A stretch of 64,000 nucleotides of DNA from positions 384,501 to 448,500 of the forward strand of contig NZ_CP102428.1 in assembly GCF_024652905.1 (NCBI RefSeq), given 5' to 3'. The notes beneath the pieces are model-generated. The model was not told the DNA's origin. It did not search any database and was given only the letters and a program-made list of their open reading frames with translations. Origin of the DNA: Pseudomonas oryzihabitans. Its GTDB lineage: Bacteria > Pseudomonadota > Gammaproteobacteria > Pseudomonadales > Pseudomonadaceae. Shown here piece after piece: positions 31,387 through 41,000 of the stretch (the stretch's first letter is position 1; every line of letters begins with the position of its first letter). The position numbers and the translations under genes are program-made.

Positions 31387-32604
31387 ATGGAATCTCGTCT
31401 GGGTGGCAACTACGGCAACGTCAAGGATTCGGGGGCCTTTACCGACCTGAATCGGTTGGCCCAGATGAAGGGTAAGGATCGCGACAGCGCGGAAAACGTC
31501 AAGAAGGTCGCGGGCGAATTCGAGTCGTTGTTCCTGAACCAGATGCTCAAGTCCATGCGCAGCGCCAATCAGGCGCTGGCGGACAAGGACAGCCCTTTTT
31601 CCAGTGAGACCACCAAGCAGTACCAGGACATGTACGACCAGCAGTTGGCCGTCTCCCTGTCCCGGGATGGCGGCGGTATCGGCCTGGCCAATGTCCTGGA
31701 GCGTCAGCTGAGCAAGACCGCCCAGCCGTCGGCGCGCCCCAATCCCTTCGCCCAGGTCGGCCAGGCGGCGCCTACCGAAAGCCAACTGGCTGCCGGTCGC
31801 AATGCCAAGCTCAACGAGGCTGGTAGTAACAGCCTCAAACCGGTAGGTGCCGCCGTCTCCGGGCGTGACGATTCCAGCGCACTCAACTCTCGCCGGCTGG
31901 CCCTGCCCGGGCGTCTGGCCGAGCGTACCGCGGCCAACATTTCCGGCGCGGCCGAGCAGGGCGCCACCCTCAAGCAGAGCTTCCAGGACGTCGCGGCCGC
32001 CCAGAGCGCCTGGCGCCAGCAGGCCACGCAACCCGGCAGCAAGCCGGCCGCTGCGACCGAGACCGTCGCCAGCGTGGACGGCGCCGCTGCCACCGGCAAG
32101 ACCCGTTTCCGCACCCGTCAGGAATTCGTCGACACCATGATGCCCATGGCCGAAGCCGCGGCGAAGCGCCTGGGCGTGGACCCCAAGTACCTGGTCGCCC
32201 AGGCGGCGCTGGAAACCGGCTGGGGCAAGCACATGGTCAAGCAGGCCGATGGCAGCAACAGCAACAACCTGTTCGGCATCAAATCCCATGGTTGGGATGG
32301 CGGCAGTGCCGCGGCAGTGACCCAGGAATTCGTCAACGGCAAGGCGGTGACCGAGACCGCGAAGTTCCGCACCTACGATTCCTTCGCCGACAGCTTCCAC
32401 GACTACGTGAACTTCCTGCAGAGCAATGATCGCTACGACAAGGCGCTGTCCACCAACGGCAACTCCGAGCGCTTCATGCAGGGGCTGCAGCAGGCCGGCT
32501 ACGCCACCGATCCGCAATACGCACGCAAGGTGATCCAGATCGCCCGCAACATGAACACCTATCAGACGGTCGCCTCCCTGGGCACCAGTCCGTCCCGCGG
32601 TTGA
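31387..32604 (+). CDS. flgJ: FlgJ, rod cap and peptidoglycan hydrolase
   Basis: A two-domain protein of 405 residues. The N-terminal rod-capping domain (about 30-110) has VAGEFESLFLNQMLKSMRSAN. A long Ala/Ser-rich linker (about 120-235) follows. The C-terminal glucosaminidase domain (about 240-390) has the putative catalytic Glu276 in AALETGWGKH and NNLFGIKSHGWDGGSA. It opens the peptidoglycan for the rod. Starts 12 bases after flgI. Confidence 0.95.
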   Translation: MESRLGGNYGNVKDSGAFTDLNRLAQMKGKDRDSAENVKKVAGEFESLFLNQMLKSMRSANQALADKDSPFSSETTKQYQDMYDQQLAVSLSRDGGGIGLANVLERQLSKTAQPSARPNPFAQVGQAAPTESQLAAGRNAKLNEAGSNSLKPVGAAVSGRDDSSALNSRRLALPGRLAERTAANISGAAEQGATLKQSFQDVAAAQSAWRQQATQPGSKPAAATETVASVDGAAATGKTRFRTRQEFVDTMMPMAEAAAKRLGVDPKYLVAQAALETGWGKHMVKQADGSNSNNLFGIKSHGWDGGSAAAVTQEFVNGKAVTETAKFRTYDSFADSFHDYVNFLQSNDRYDKALSTNGNSERFMQGLQQAGYATDPQYARKVIQIARNMNTYQTVASLGTSPSRG

Positions 32605-32612
32605 GGTGAGCC

Positions 32613-34652
32613 ATGGCTGATCTACTTTCCATTGGTCTGTCGGGCCTGAGGTCCACGCAAAACGCTCTGACCACCACCGGCCACAACATCGCCAACGTCA
32701 ACACGCCTGGCTATTCGCGGCAGGAGACCATCCAGCAGACCAACATCGCCCAGTACAACGGCTCGGGTTATGTCGGTTCCGGCTCCCAGACGGTGGATGT
32801 GCGTCGCCTCGCCAGTGATTTCCTCACCAGCCAGGTACGCTCGGCCAACAGCCAGAACAGCGAACTGCAGACCTTCAAGAGCCAGATCTCCCAGCTCGAC
32901 GGCCTGCTGTCCGACAGCACGACGGGTATCACCCCGGCCATGCAGAAGTTCTTCGCCACCCTGCAGACCGCTGCCCAGGATCCTTCGTCGATTCCGGCGC
33001 GGGAGGCCGTGCTCGCCCAGGCCCAGGGCATGGCCAAGTCGTTCAACACACTGTACGACCAGGTCGACAAGCAGAACGGCCAGATCAACGATCAGCTGTC
33101 GGCGCTGACCAATCAGGTCAATGCGCTGGCCAAGAGCGTCGGCAGTCTCAACGACGCCATCGCCCGTTCCAAGGCTGCCGGCGGCGCGCCTAACGATCTC
33201 ATCGACTCCCGTGAGCAGGCGATCAAGCAACTGTCGGGTATGGTCGGTTTGCAGGTGGTGGAACAGGACGACGGCGCGCTGAACCTGTTCGTCGGCACCG
33301 GCCAGCCGCTGGTAGTGGGCAATACCGTGTCCAGCATGACGGCCAAGCCCGGCACCGACGATCCCTCACGCTTCCAGATCGTCCTGACCTCGGGCTCGAC
33401 CGAGCAGAACGTCACCAGCCAGCTCAGCGGCGGCGAGATGGGCGGCCTGCTGTCCTATCGCGACACGGCGCTGGACCACGCCTATAACAGCCTGGGGCAG
33501 TTGTCGCTGACCCTGGCGGATACCGTCAACCGCCAATTGGGGCAGGGTCTGGATCTGTCCGGCAATGCCGGCTCGGCACTGTTCGGCGACATCAACGACA
33601 CCCAGAGCATCGGCCTGCGGGTGATGGGGCGGGCCACCAATACCGGCTCGGCCAACGCGACTCTCAGCATCACCGATACCAGCAAGCTCTCACCGAGCGA
33701 CTACCGCCTCGATTACAACGGCACCGGCTTCACGGCGCGTCGCGCCAGTGACAACGCGACACTCACGGTCAACAAGAGCGGTACCGATCCGGTCACCCTT
33801 ACCCTGACCGATGCCGGCGGCAACGATCAGGGCTTCAAGGTGCAATTCAGTGCTGCAGAGCTCGCCAAGGCCCAGGCCGGCGACGTCTTCAGCCTGCAGC
33901 CGACGCGGCGTGGCGCCTCTCAGCTCAAGGTGGATCTGGCCCAGGCTGATCAGCTGGGCTTCGCCGGCACGGCCAAGGCGGGGGCCACCACTAATAACCG
34001 CGGTACCGGTGCCATTACCCAGCCGGCGCTGACCACTTCAGTCTCGCCGGTCAATACCGCCGACTTCGAGCGGCTGTTCGGGGCCGATGGCCTGAAGCTG
34101 AGCTTCAACAGTGCCACCAACCAGTTGGACGGCACCCTGCCGAACGGTGCGACGCTCAACTACCTGTCGCCCACGGCCGGTGTGCTTACCAGTGGTCAGA
34201 CCAACGCCGTTCGCCTCACGTATACCGATCCGAACACCAATAACAGCTACACCTACGACTTCAACATCAGCGGCGTGCCGCAATCCGGTGACAGCTTCAC
34301 CCTAGGCACCAATAAGAGCGCCGTTTCGGACAACCGTAACGCTCTGAGCCTGGTGGCCTTGCAGACCAAGCCAACTATGGGTGGCTACGGCAACACCGGC
34401 ACCACCTACAACAACGCCTACGGCGGCCTGGTAGAGCGGGTCGGTACCCTGACCGCACAGGTACGGGTGGATTCCGCCGCCAGCGAAACGGTACTCAAGC
34501 AGTCCCAGGACAATCGCGACTCCCTGTCGGCCGTCAACCTCGATGAGGAAGCCGCCAAACTCGTCCAGTTCCAGCAGTACTACGGTGCCTCGGCGCAGGT
34601 CATCAAGATCGCCCAGTCGCTGTTCGACACCCTGCTCGGCGCCTTCAGATAA
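32613..34652 (+). CDS. flgK: FlgK, hook-filament junction protein 1
   Basis: HAP1, 679 residues. Conserved N-terminal DLLSIGLSGLRSTQNALTTTGHNIANVNTPGYSRQE and C-terminal NLDEEAAKLVQFQQYYGASAQVIKIAQSLFDTLL. The long variable middle accounts for the size. FlgN is its chaperone. Starts eight bases after flgJ. Confidence 0.96.
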   Translation: MADLLSIGLSGLRSTQNALTTTGHNIANVNTPGYSRQETIQQTNIAQYNGSGYVGSGSQTVDVRRLASDFLTSQVRSANSQNSELQTFKSQISQLDGLLSDSTTGITPAMQKFFATLQTAAQDPSSIPAREAVLAQAQGMAKSFNTLYDQVDKQNGQINDQLSALTNQVNALAKSVGSLNDAIARSKAAGGAPNDLIDSREQAIKQLSGMVGLQVVEQDDGALNLFVGTGQPLVVGNTVSSMTAKPGTDDPSRFQIVLTSGSTEQNVTSQLSGGEMGGLLSYRDTALDHAYNSLGQLSLTLADTVNRQLGQGLDLSGNAGSALFGDINDTQSIGLRVMGRATNTGSANATLSITDTSKLSPSDYRLDYNGTGFTARRASDNATLTVNKSGTDPVTLTLTDAGGNDQGFKVQFSAAELAKAQAGDVFSLQPTRRGASQLKVDLAQADQLGFAGTAKAGATTNNRGTGAITQPALTTSVSPVNTADFERLFGADGLKLSFNSATNQLDGTLPNGATLNYLSPTAGVLTSGQTNAVRLTYTDPNTNNSYTYDFNISGVPQSGDSFTLGTNKSAVSDNRNALSLVALQTKPTMGGYGNTGTTYNNAYGGLVERVGTLTAQVRVDSAASETVLKQSQDNRDSLSAVNLDEEAAKLVQFQQYYGASAQVIKIAQSLFDTLLGAFR

Positions 34653-34663
34653 GGAAACCGGCC

Positions 34664-35962
34664 ATGCGCATTTCTACCGCTCAGGCGTTCAACAACGGTA
34701 TCAGTGGCCTGCAGAACAACTACGGCAACGTGACCCGTACCCAGGAAGAGATCAGCACCGGCAAGAAGATCCTCACGCCGGCTGACGATCCGGTGGCGTC
34801 GATCAAGCTGTTGCAGATCAGCCAGGAGGAGGCACTCAACAGCCAGTACAACACCGGCATGACCGCCGCCAAGAACAGCCTCAACACCGGGGAAGCCATG
34901 CTCACCTCGGTGGAAACAGTGTTGACGCGCATCCGCGAGATCGCCGTCCAGGCGGGCAACGGCGCTCTGGATCCGACCGACCGTGCGTCCCTGGCCAAGG
35001 AGGTCGGTCAGCGCGAAGACGAGCTGATGAATCTGATGAACAGCAAGGACGCCAGCGGCAAATACCTGTTCTCTGGCTCTATGGGCGACACCCAGCCCTA
35101 TGTGCGCAATGCCGACGGCACCTACAGCTACAACGGCGACGAAGGCCAGCGCAGCGTGCAGATCGCCAGCTCCACCTTCGTGCCCATCAGCGACAGCGGC
35201 AAGGACGCCTTCGAGAACAACTTCAACGCCAATCGTGTCAAGACTGCGCCAACAGCTGGCAACACGGGTACCGGGCGGATCTCGCTGGGCCTTGTAGAAG
35301 ACAAGAAGGCCTACGACGACACCTTTCCCGCCAGCACGCCGCCGGTCGCTGCCGATGGTATCGGCATCCATTTCCTAGATGACAAGAAGTACGTCATCTA
35401 TGACCTGTCCAAGGCACCTACGGCCGCCGAATGGGCGGCCTACGATCCGGCCAATCCGCCGGCTGGCCAGCTCAAGGCGGACAGCGTCGATGGCAATCCC
35501 TCTACCAGCGACTTCATTCGCTTTGGCGGCATCAAGGTGCAGCTTGATGGTGTGCCCGCAGCCGGTGACGAGTTCAAGATCACCCGCGACACCGCCAACG
35601 AGAAGCGCAGCTTGCTCAATGTGGTGTCCGACTTGCGCAAGGCCCTGGAGAGCGGCGATGGCAGCACCGAGGGCGTGTACAAGATGCGCGACAGCGCTGC
35701 AGTAGCCCTGAGCAACCTCGATACGGCCTATACCCAGGTCGATGGCATCCGCGGCAAAGTTGGCGCACGCCTCAACGTCATCGACTCCACCAGCGACTTC
35801 ATCGCCGACGTCAGCCTGGTCAACAAGTCGGTGCAGTCGGATCTTCAGGATCTGGACTATGCTGAGGCTTTGTCCCGCTATGCCTTGCAGAATACGGTTC
35901 TGCAGGCGACGCAGCAGAGCTTTGTGAAGGTATCGCAGTTGAGTTTGTTCAATTACCTGTGA
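34664..35962 (+). CDS. flgL: FlgL, hook-filament junction protein 3
   Basis: HAP3, 432 residues. Flagellin-like N-terminus MRISTAQAFNNGISGLQNNYGNVTRTQEEISTGKKILTPADDPVAS and C-terminus LDYAEALSRYALQNTVLQATQQSFVKVSQLSLFNYL. It ends the operon; base composition drops in GC directly afterwards, at the edge of the glycosylation island. Confidence 0.96.
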   Translation: MRISTAQAFNNGISGLQNNYGNVTRTQEEISTGKKILTPADDPVASIKLLQISQEEALNSQYNTGMTAAKNSLNTGEAMLTSVETVLTRIREIAVQAGNGALDPTDRASLAKEVGQREDELMNLMNSKDASGKYLFSGSMGDTQPYVRNADGTYSYNGDEGQRSVQIASSTFVPISDSGKDAFENNFNANRVKTAPTAGNTGTGRISLGLVEDKKAYDDTFPASTPPVAADGIGIHFLDDKKYVIYDLSKAPTAAEWAAYDPANPPAGQLKADSVDGNPSTSDFIRFGGIKVQLDGVPAAGDEFKITRDTANEKRSLLNVVSDLRKALESGDGSTEGVYKMRDSAAVALSNLDTAYTQVDGIRGKVGARLNVIDSTSDFIADVSLVNKSVQSDLQDLDYAEALSRYALQNTVLQATQQSFVKVSQLSLFNYL

Positions 35963-36036
35963 GCAAAGGCCCTCGCATGCTTTGGAGCGCTAGGCTAATT
36001 TCTGGGATTGCAGACTGATTAGGTGAGGCCAAGACG

Positions 36037-36807
36037 TTGAGAGATGGGCAGCGGGTGCAGGGCGAAATCGTTGAAATTGACTATGCTGCCACTCAGGCCT
36101 TTTTTGAGCGGCGCGGGCGTCAGCATTATCAGAACGCTCTAAGCGCAACCATGTATCAAGACAATGATCCCGGACTGGTTGCTTACCGTGACGAAGCTGA
36201 AAAAGCTGCCATCGGTATGGCGCTCTGCAGCCCCGCACCCAGGTCGGTGCTGGATATTGGTTGTGGTATAGGCCGGTGGGGATGGTACCTGGCAGACCGC
36301 CATCCGGAGATCGACTATCTCGGTATCGACTTCTCGTCTTCTCTCATTGCCAAGGCGCATGAGGGAGCACTGGAACGCGGATACCGACGAATCAAGTTCC
36401 AGACCATGTCGGCGACCGCCATCGACAGCACTCGGCTTGAACTAACACCGCCTTATGATCTGCTTATCGTGTCGGGTCTGCTGATCTATCTGAACGACGC
36501 CGATTGTCTAAAAATGTTGACCGATCTCGGGTCGCTCTGCTCATCTGCTACTCGCCTCTATCTTCGCGAGCCAATCGCTCTGGAAAAGCGTCTGACCTTG
36601 GATGCCTTTTTTTCTTCAGAGCTGCAAGACCGCTATTCCGCCATTTATCGAACGTTGGACGAGCTCAAGGCGCTGTTGTCCCAGGCTTTTCCAGCGGGCA
36701 CTCTGGCAGTCGACCAGGAAGGGTTCCTGTTTGAGGATAGTCTGGAGAAACGAGTCGAAACCCGTCAGTACTACCTGATTCTTTCCATGAAGGATGTACA
36801 GCAGTGA
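36037..36807 (+). CDS. Class I SAM methyltransferase of the flagellin glycosylation island
   Basis: A 256-residue methyltransferase. SAM motif I is SVLDIGCGIGRWGWYL (about 68-83) with YLGIDFSSSLI as the acidic strand-two end. By position it corresponds to PA1088 of the P. aeruginosa PAO1 b-type island and probably methylates the flagellin glycan. The start is a TTG at 36037, supported by AGGTGAGG nine bases upstream; a GTG at 36055 is an alternative. Codon use is AT-richer than in flgL. A run of seven T at 36607-36613 could slip. The stop overlaps the next start. Confidence 0.8.
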   Translation: MRDGQRVQGEIVEIDYAATQAFFERRGRQHYQNALSATMYQDNDPGLVAYRDEAEKAAIGMALCSPAPRSVLDIGCGIGRWGWYLADRHPEIDYLGIDFSSSLIAKAHEGALERGYRRIKFQTMSATAIDSTRLELTPPYDLLIVSGLLIYLNDADCLKMLTDLGSLCSSATRLYLREPIALEKRLTLDAFFSSELQDRYSAIYRTLDELKALLSQAFPAGTLAVDQEGFLFEDSLEKRVETRQYYLILSMKDVQQ

Positions 36808-37409
36808 GGACAGCTTACTGCTTCGATCTCGACGGCACCTTGACCCGCCAGGAGCTTCTCCCTCTCATCGCTGCAACCGTGGGGCTCGAGGATGAGATCT
36901 CGCTGCTAACGCAGGCCACAATCGACGGCGTGTTGCCTTTTGACAAATCGTTCAAGTTGCGGGTCCGCTTGCTGAAGGACGCTAATATCGAATGGATACA
37001 CCAGACGCTGGAGCATAGTGTTGACTTCGACGCTGAAATACTTTCATTTATCGCGAGTCGTCCTGAAGATTGTTACGTGATAACGGGAAATTTGGATATC
37101 TGGGTCAAACCGGTTCTTGATCGACTGGGTATCCGCAATTTTGCCTCGAGAGCTAAGCTCGATGACAATGGAAAGCTGGTCGGGATAGATCATATTCTGC
37201 ATAAGGGTGATGTAGTGGCAGAGCTGCGTAGGCAGTACGACCGCATCATTGCAGTAGGCGATGGCATGAACGATGTGCCCATGTTCGAGGCGGCGGATTG
37301 GCGAATCGCCTATGGTGGAACTCATCCGCCGACCGCACTTCTGGTAAAGCTAAGTGATTTTGTAATTTATGACCGGACTGCCCTATGCCGCCTATTGAAC
37401 ATGTTGTGA
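36804..37409 (+). CDS. HAD-superfamily phosphatase of the glycosylation island
   Basis: A 201-residue HAD phosphatase of the phosphoserine-phosphatase-like type. Motif I is CFDLDGTLTR (5-14), motif II-like CYVITGNLD, and motif III/IV IIAVGDGMNDVPMFEAAD. It corresponds by order to PA1089. It may dephosphorylate a sugar or polyol precursor. Start codon GTG overlapping the methyltransferase stop by four bases, and the 3' end overlaps the nucleotidyltransferase by 25 bases, so the island is translationally coupled. Confidence 0.8.
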   Translation: MRTAYCFDLDGTLTRQELLPLIAATVGLEDEISLLTQATIDGVLPFDKSFKLRVRLLKDANIEWIHQTLEHSVDFDAEILSFIASRPEDCYVITGNLDIWVKPVLDRLGIRNFASRAKLDDNGKLVGIDHILHKGDVVAELRRQYDRIIAVGDGMNDVPMFEAADWRIAYGGTHPPTALLVKLSDFVIYDRTALCRLLNML

Positions 37410-38038
37410 TCAGTGCTGCTGGTATAGGGTCTCGCTTAGGTTTGAATAGGCCGAAGTGTTTGGTAGAGGTGGCAGGGCGCACCCTGCTCGACTACCATCT
37501 CGAGCGCTTGGTCGATGTTCCTTTCGTATGGCTTGTCGTAGGCTTTCAGGAAGAAGACGTTATTGCTCATGCCTTGGCGCTCCGGCCAAATATAATTATC
37601 GTTCGTAATCCCGACTTTGCGCGAACCAATACGCTGCAAAGCATATTCAGAGTTGCTCGGCATCTGCACGAAAGATTCTTGGTAGTGGATGCCGATACTG
37701 TGGTGAGACCGAATAGCTTTAGGGGTTTTATAAAGGCTGCCGAACAATATAATCAACTGGTGGGCGTTTCTAGTTATACAACCAGCGATGGTGTCAGAGT
37801 AGTCCTGAATCAGGACAATACGCTTGTTCAGGCTTTCACGCGAGAACCGCATTACGAATGGGAGTGGACGGGCATAGCGATACTCGAGCCCAGCACTGTC
37901 GTTGATCAGCCGATTTACGTGTATCAGGCGCTTGAGCCTTATCTGCCGCTACCTGCCTATGAATTGGACGCTTTCGACATAGATACTGTCGCAGATCTAG
38001 ACATGGCTAGAAGGGTCATGACCGGTGGATGGAAATAG
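37385..38038 (+). CDS. Nucleotidyltransferase of the glycosylation island (LicC/IspD-like fold)
   Basis: A 217-residue NTP-transferase. The N-terminal nucleotide loop is VISAAGIGSRLGLNRPKCLVEV, with the conserved Lys in RPKCL, and FLVVDADTVV holds the metal-binding Asp residues. This fold activates sugar 1-phosphates or phospho-alcohols with CTP or UTP. By order it corresponds to PA1090. Combined with the CDP-glycerol-transferase-like domain of the next protein, a CDP-activated phosphoalcohol is a reasonable guess. The next gene starts one base after its stop. Confidence 0.8.
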   Translation: MPPIEHVVISAAGIGSRLGLNRPKCLVEVAGRTLLDYHLERLVDVPFVWLVVGFQEEDVIAHALALRPNIIIVRNPDFARTNTLQSIFRVARHLHERFLVVDADTVVRPNSFRGFIKAAEQYNQLVGVSSYTTSDGVRVVLNQDNTLVQAFTREPHYEWEWTGIAILEPSTVVDQPIYVYQALEPYLPLPAYELDAFDIDTVADLDMARRVMTGGWK

Positions 38039-38039
38039 T

Positions 38040-41000
38040 ATGAAAAAAGCGTCCCAGGGGATTAAGGCGCGGCAATTTTGGTCAGCGACCCAAAGGGGTC
38101 AGATAGGGCCGGAGCTGCTCTACGAGCGGCAAAGAGAAGTTATTTCGAGCGCCGTTTTACCGTTGCTTGAACCAAGCGACCGGCTACTCGACATAGGCTG
38201 TGCAGATGGCCAGTTTTCCTTGCTCTATGCGCAGAAGGTAGCAAAGGTAAAGGGTATTGACCTTGGGTCGGAACTCATTCGGCAGGCCTGCGATCAGGCA
38301 GCCAAGATCGGAGCGGCGAACGTTCAGTTTGAAGCGGTAGACATCTTCGAGTTCGAGAGGTCGGAAAGATTCGAGGCGGTCAGCCTGATGGGGGTACTCA
38401 CTACCATCACCGATGATCTGAGTGCAGCTCGAGTATTGCTACGGGCTGCTGAAGTATTGAGCGACGATGGCATCCTGATACTCAAGGATGCGGTGCTGGT
38501 AGGCGCTGACTCCTCAGTCACGCTGGTTACCGATAGCTACGAGGCTGTGTACCGGACCGAGTCTTCCTATCTGGCGCTGGTTCGCTCTTTAGGGTTCGAG
38601 CTTTCATCTCGTCACCCCCTGCTGACAATGGACAATTATCAGCAGACGAGCATTCTTTATGTGTTCAGGCAACTGCTGCCCAAGCCCGTCGAAAAGCCTC
38701 ATTCCAGCCTGAGGGTGGCCTGTTATGGCAGCATGCCGTTCCACTTTCGCTCGCTAAGACCACTGTCAGCATGTTTTGAGAAGAGCCTGCTGAGCCTGGA
38801 TATCGCTGAGGTGATGGCTTGGCGGCCCGACGTCATCGCGGTGGCCGATGGTTGGTCTGTGGAATTTTGGCGCGACTACTGCGATGCCCATGGAGCAACG
38901 CTTGTCGCCATGCGGCATGGTTCTGTCACGCGGTATGGCTACGCCGAACCGCAATACAATCTAGCTGATTACATGTGCGGCAGCGCTTGGGACATAGAGG
39001 ATACGCTGCTATCTGGAGTCCGCCCACGCCAAGGATTTTTGCTAACCGGCAATGCCTGGGTAGATCAGGTCTTCCGGTTGCCGAAAAGAGTACCAGTCCG
39101 CGACTGTCCGACTATTCTATTCGCCCCTACGTATAATCCGGAACTCAGTGCTGCAGTCTATTTCGGTGAAAGACTTGTGCCACTCATACGCCAAGTCTTT
39201 CCGACTGCAAGAATTATTATCAAGCCTCACCCTGCGATCGTTCAATACGAGCACGCCTTTGTCGTCGAGAAGGAACGCTTCCGCAATTTAATGGCCGTAT
39301 GGCGGATGCAGGCAGCGTCCGATTCGCTGGTCGAATTGATCGACGATCCTGAAGCCAGTATTGCTGATAGCTTTGCCGAAGCGGACATATTGGTTGCCGA
39401 TCGCTCTTCGCTGCTGTTTGAGTTCATGGCGCTGGATCGACCGATTTTGTTGTACTCCAGTGAAAAGCGGGTGGAACACTGGGAATACAATCCTTCGGCG
39501 CCTGGTAATGCCTGGCGGGATATAGGGCTGGAGTTTCAGGATGACGATAAGTTCCTGAGTTTGCTAGGGGATGTCTTCGGCGCTCATGAAAGGCGTTGCC
39601 GCAAAGCTCAAGTGGAGCGAACTCAGGCACTTCATGGCCGTTATCAAGATGGCCTGTCCACTCAAAGAGTAGCATCCGCTATAGCTAATCTTCCCTGTGT
39701 AACCGTCGTCATCAACGGCTATGACGAACAACAATCGCTGCTATTGGTTGAAAATGTCACCCAGGAATGGCCGAGTGCCCATGTGGTATTGATTGGGCAG
39801 GTGATTGATAGAGCGGGTGTCAACTCCTACTCAAGCCTTCTCCAATGGACGAATGTATTGGAGAAGCAAGGCGGAAAGACGGGGCTTTTCCTGCTGCTTG
39901 AAGGTCATTCCTGCATGCAGCCAGGTAGTTTCCATCCGCTATCGGTAGCGCTTGCGGAAAGCGGTAAAGGCACCTTCCGCGGTAGACGTCATACCCTCTC
40001 TGCTGCGGTCGATACCGCTATGGATGACGGCGGAGAGGCAGCCTGGTTGCGTAAGCGGTTGTCCAAGGTACTTGGTAGAACCTGCTGGCAACTGGTGACT
40101 TACGATGCACTGATGTGCGAAGTCGCGCACTTGCGTTCGCAACTGAGCGAAGCAGCAATGCAAGTGTGGTGGCATTCGTTGACGACGCCTGGACCTGAAC
40201 CAACGAATTCACTGTACGTTACGCCAGGGCCAGGGGTCACAAAGCTGGTCGGCAGCGTGCATTATCTCTTCGGCGAAGAATCCAGGTTGAGTATTACCTC
40301 GGATATCCGAAGTGACTGGTATGGAAGAGGGCGGTTGCGGCTACATCTGGCTGCTCTTGACCAAAAGAACTACAGTCATTTTCCAGTTGGCTTGACGTTT
40401 ACCGTCAATGGGCTGGTCCTTGAGCAGCGATTCGAGATTGCTGAGGCGACGCAGGCTTTTGATATTTTCTTCGCGCCTGACGCCCAAGGGCGCGCGGAAG
40501 TAGGTATTTTCTGTAATGGCAGCTTTCCAGGGATGCAAGGACTGGTTGGCTCCATTTCACTTGCGGGCACCTTTGATGAGGTTGAGGTACTGCTATCGGT
40601 TGTCGACTCCGATCAGGCTGAAAGGCCGTTCCCTCATGTGGTACGTCTCACCGACGACTTGGCTGAGTCGCTTACCGACTACCAGGCCTGGAGTTCTCCA
40701 CGACGTTTTGGTGTCGAGCAGAAGGCGTTGATCGCCGGCCGGGCTGCCGGGAGCGAACCTCGTACGCAAATGCTTGCCGTGCTACATGGCAACGTATTGG
40801 ACGTCGAACTCCTTGCGCGCACCCTCTCTAGCATTGGAAGTCAGCTCTATCCCGTAGCAGGCGTGGTGGTCATGGCTGTAGAGGGTCAAGGGCCGACCCC
40901 GACTACCGCTGACCAATGGCAGCCTGTGGATAGCTGGTGTGGTTTAGCTCAGGTGCTCGAGTCCACCGGCGCGGACTGGTTCATGGTCATGGAGGTCGGC

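Noticed and set aside
30919-32517. 532-codon minus-strand frame opposite flgI/flgJ
   Set aside because: Antisense artefact spanning two well-supported flagellar genes.
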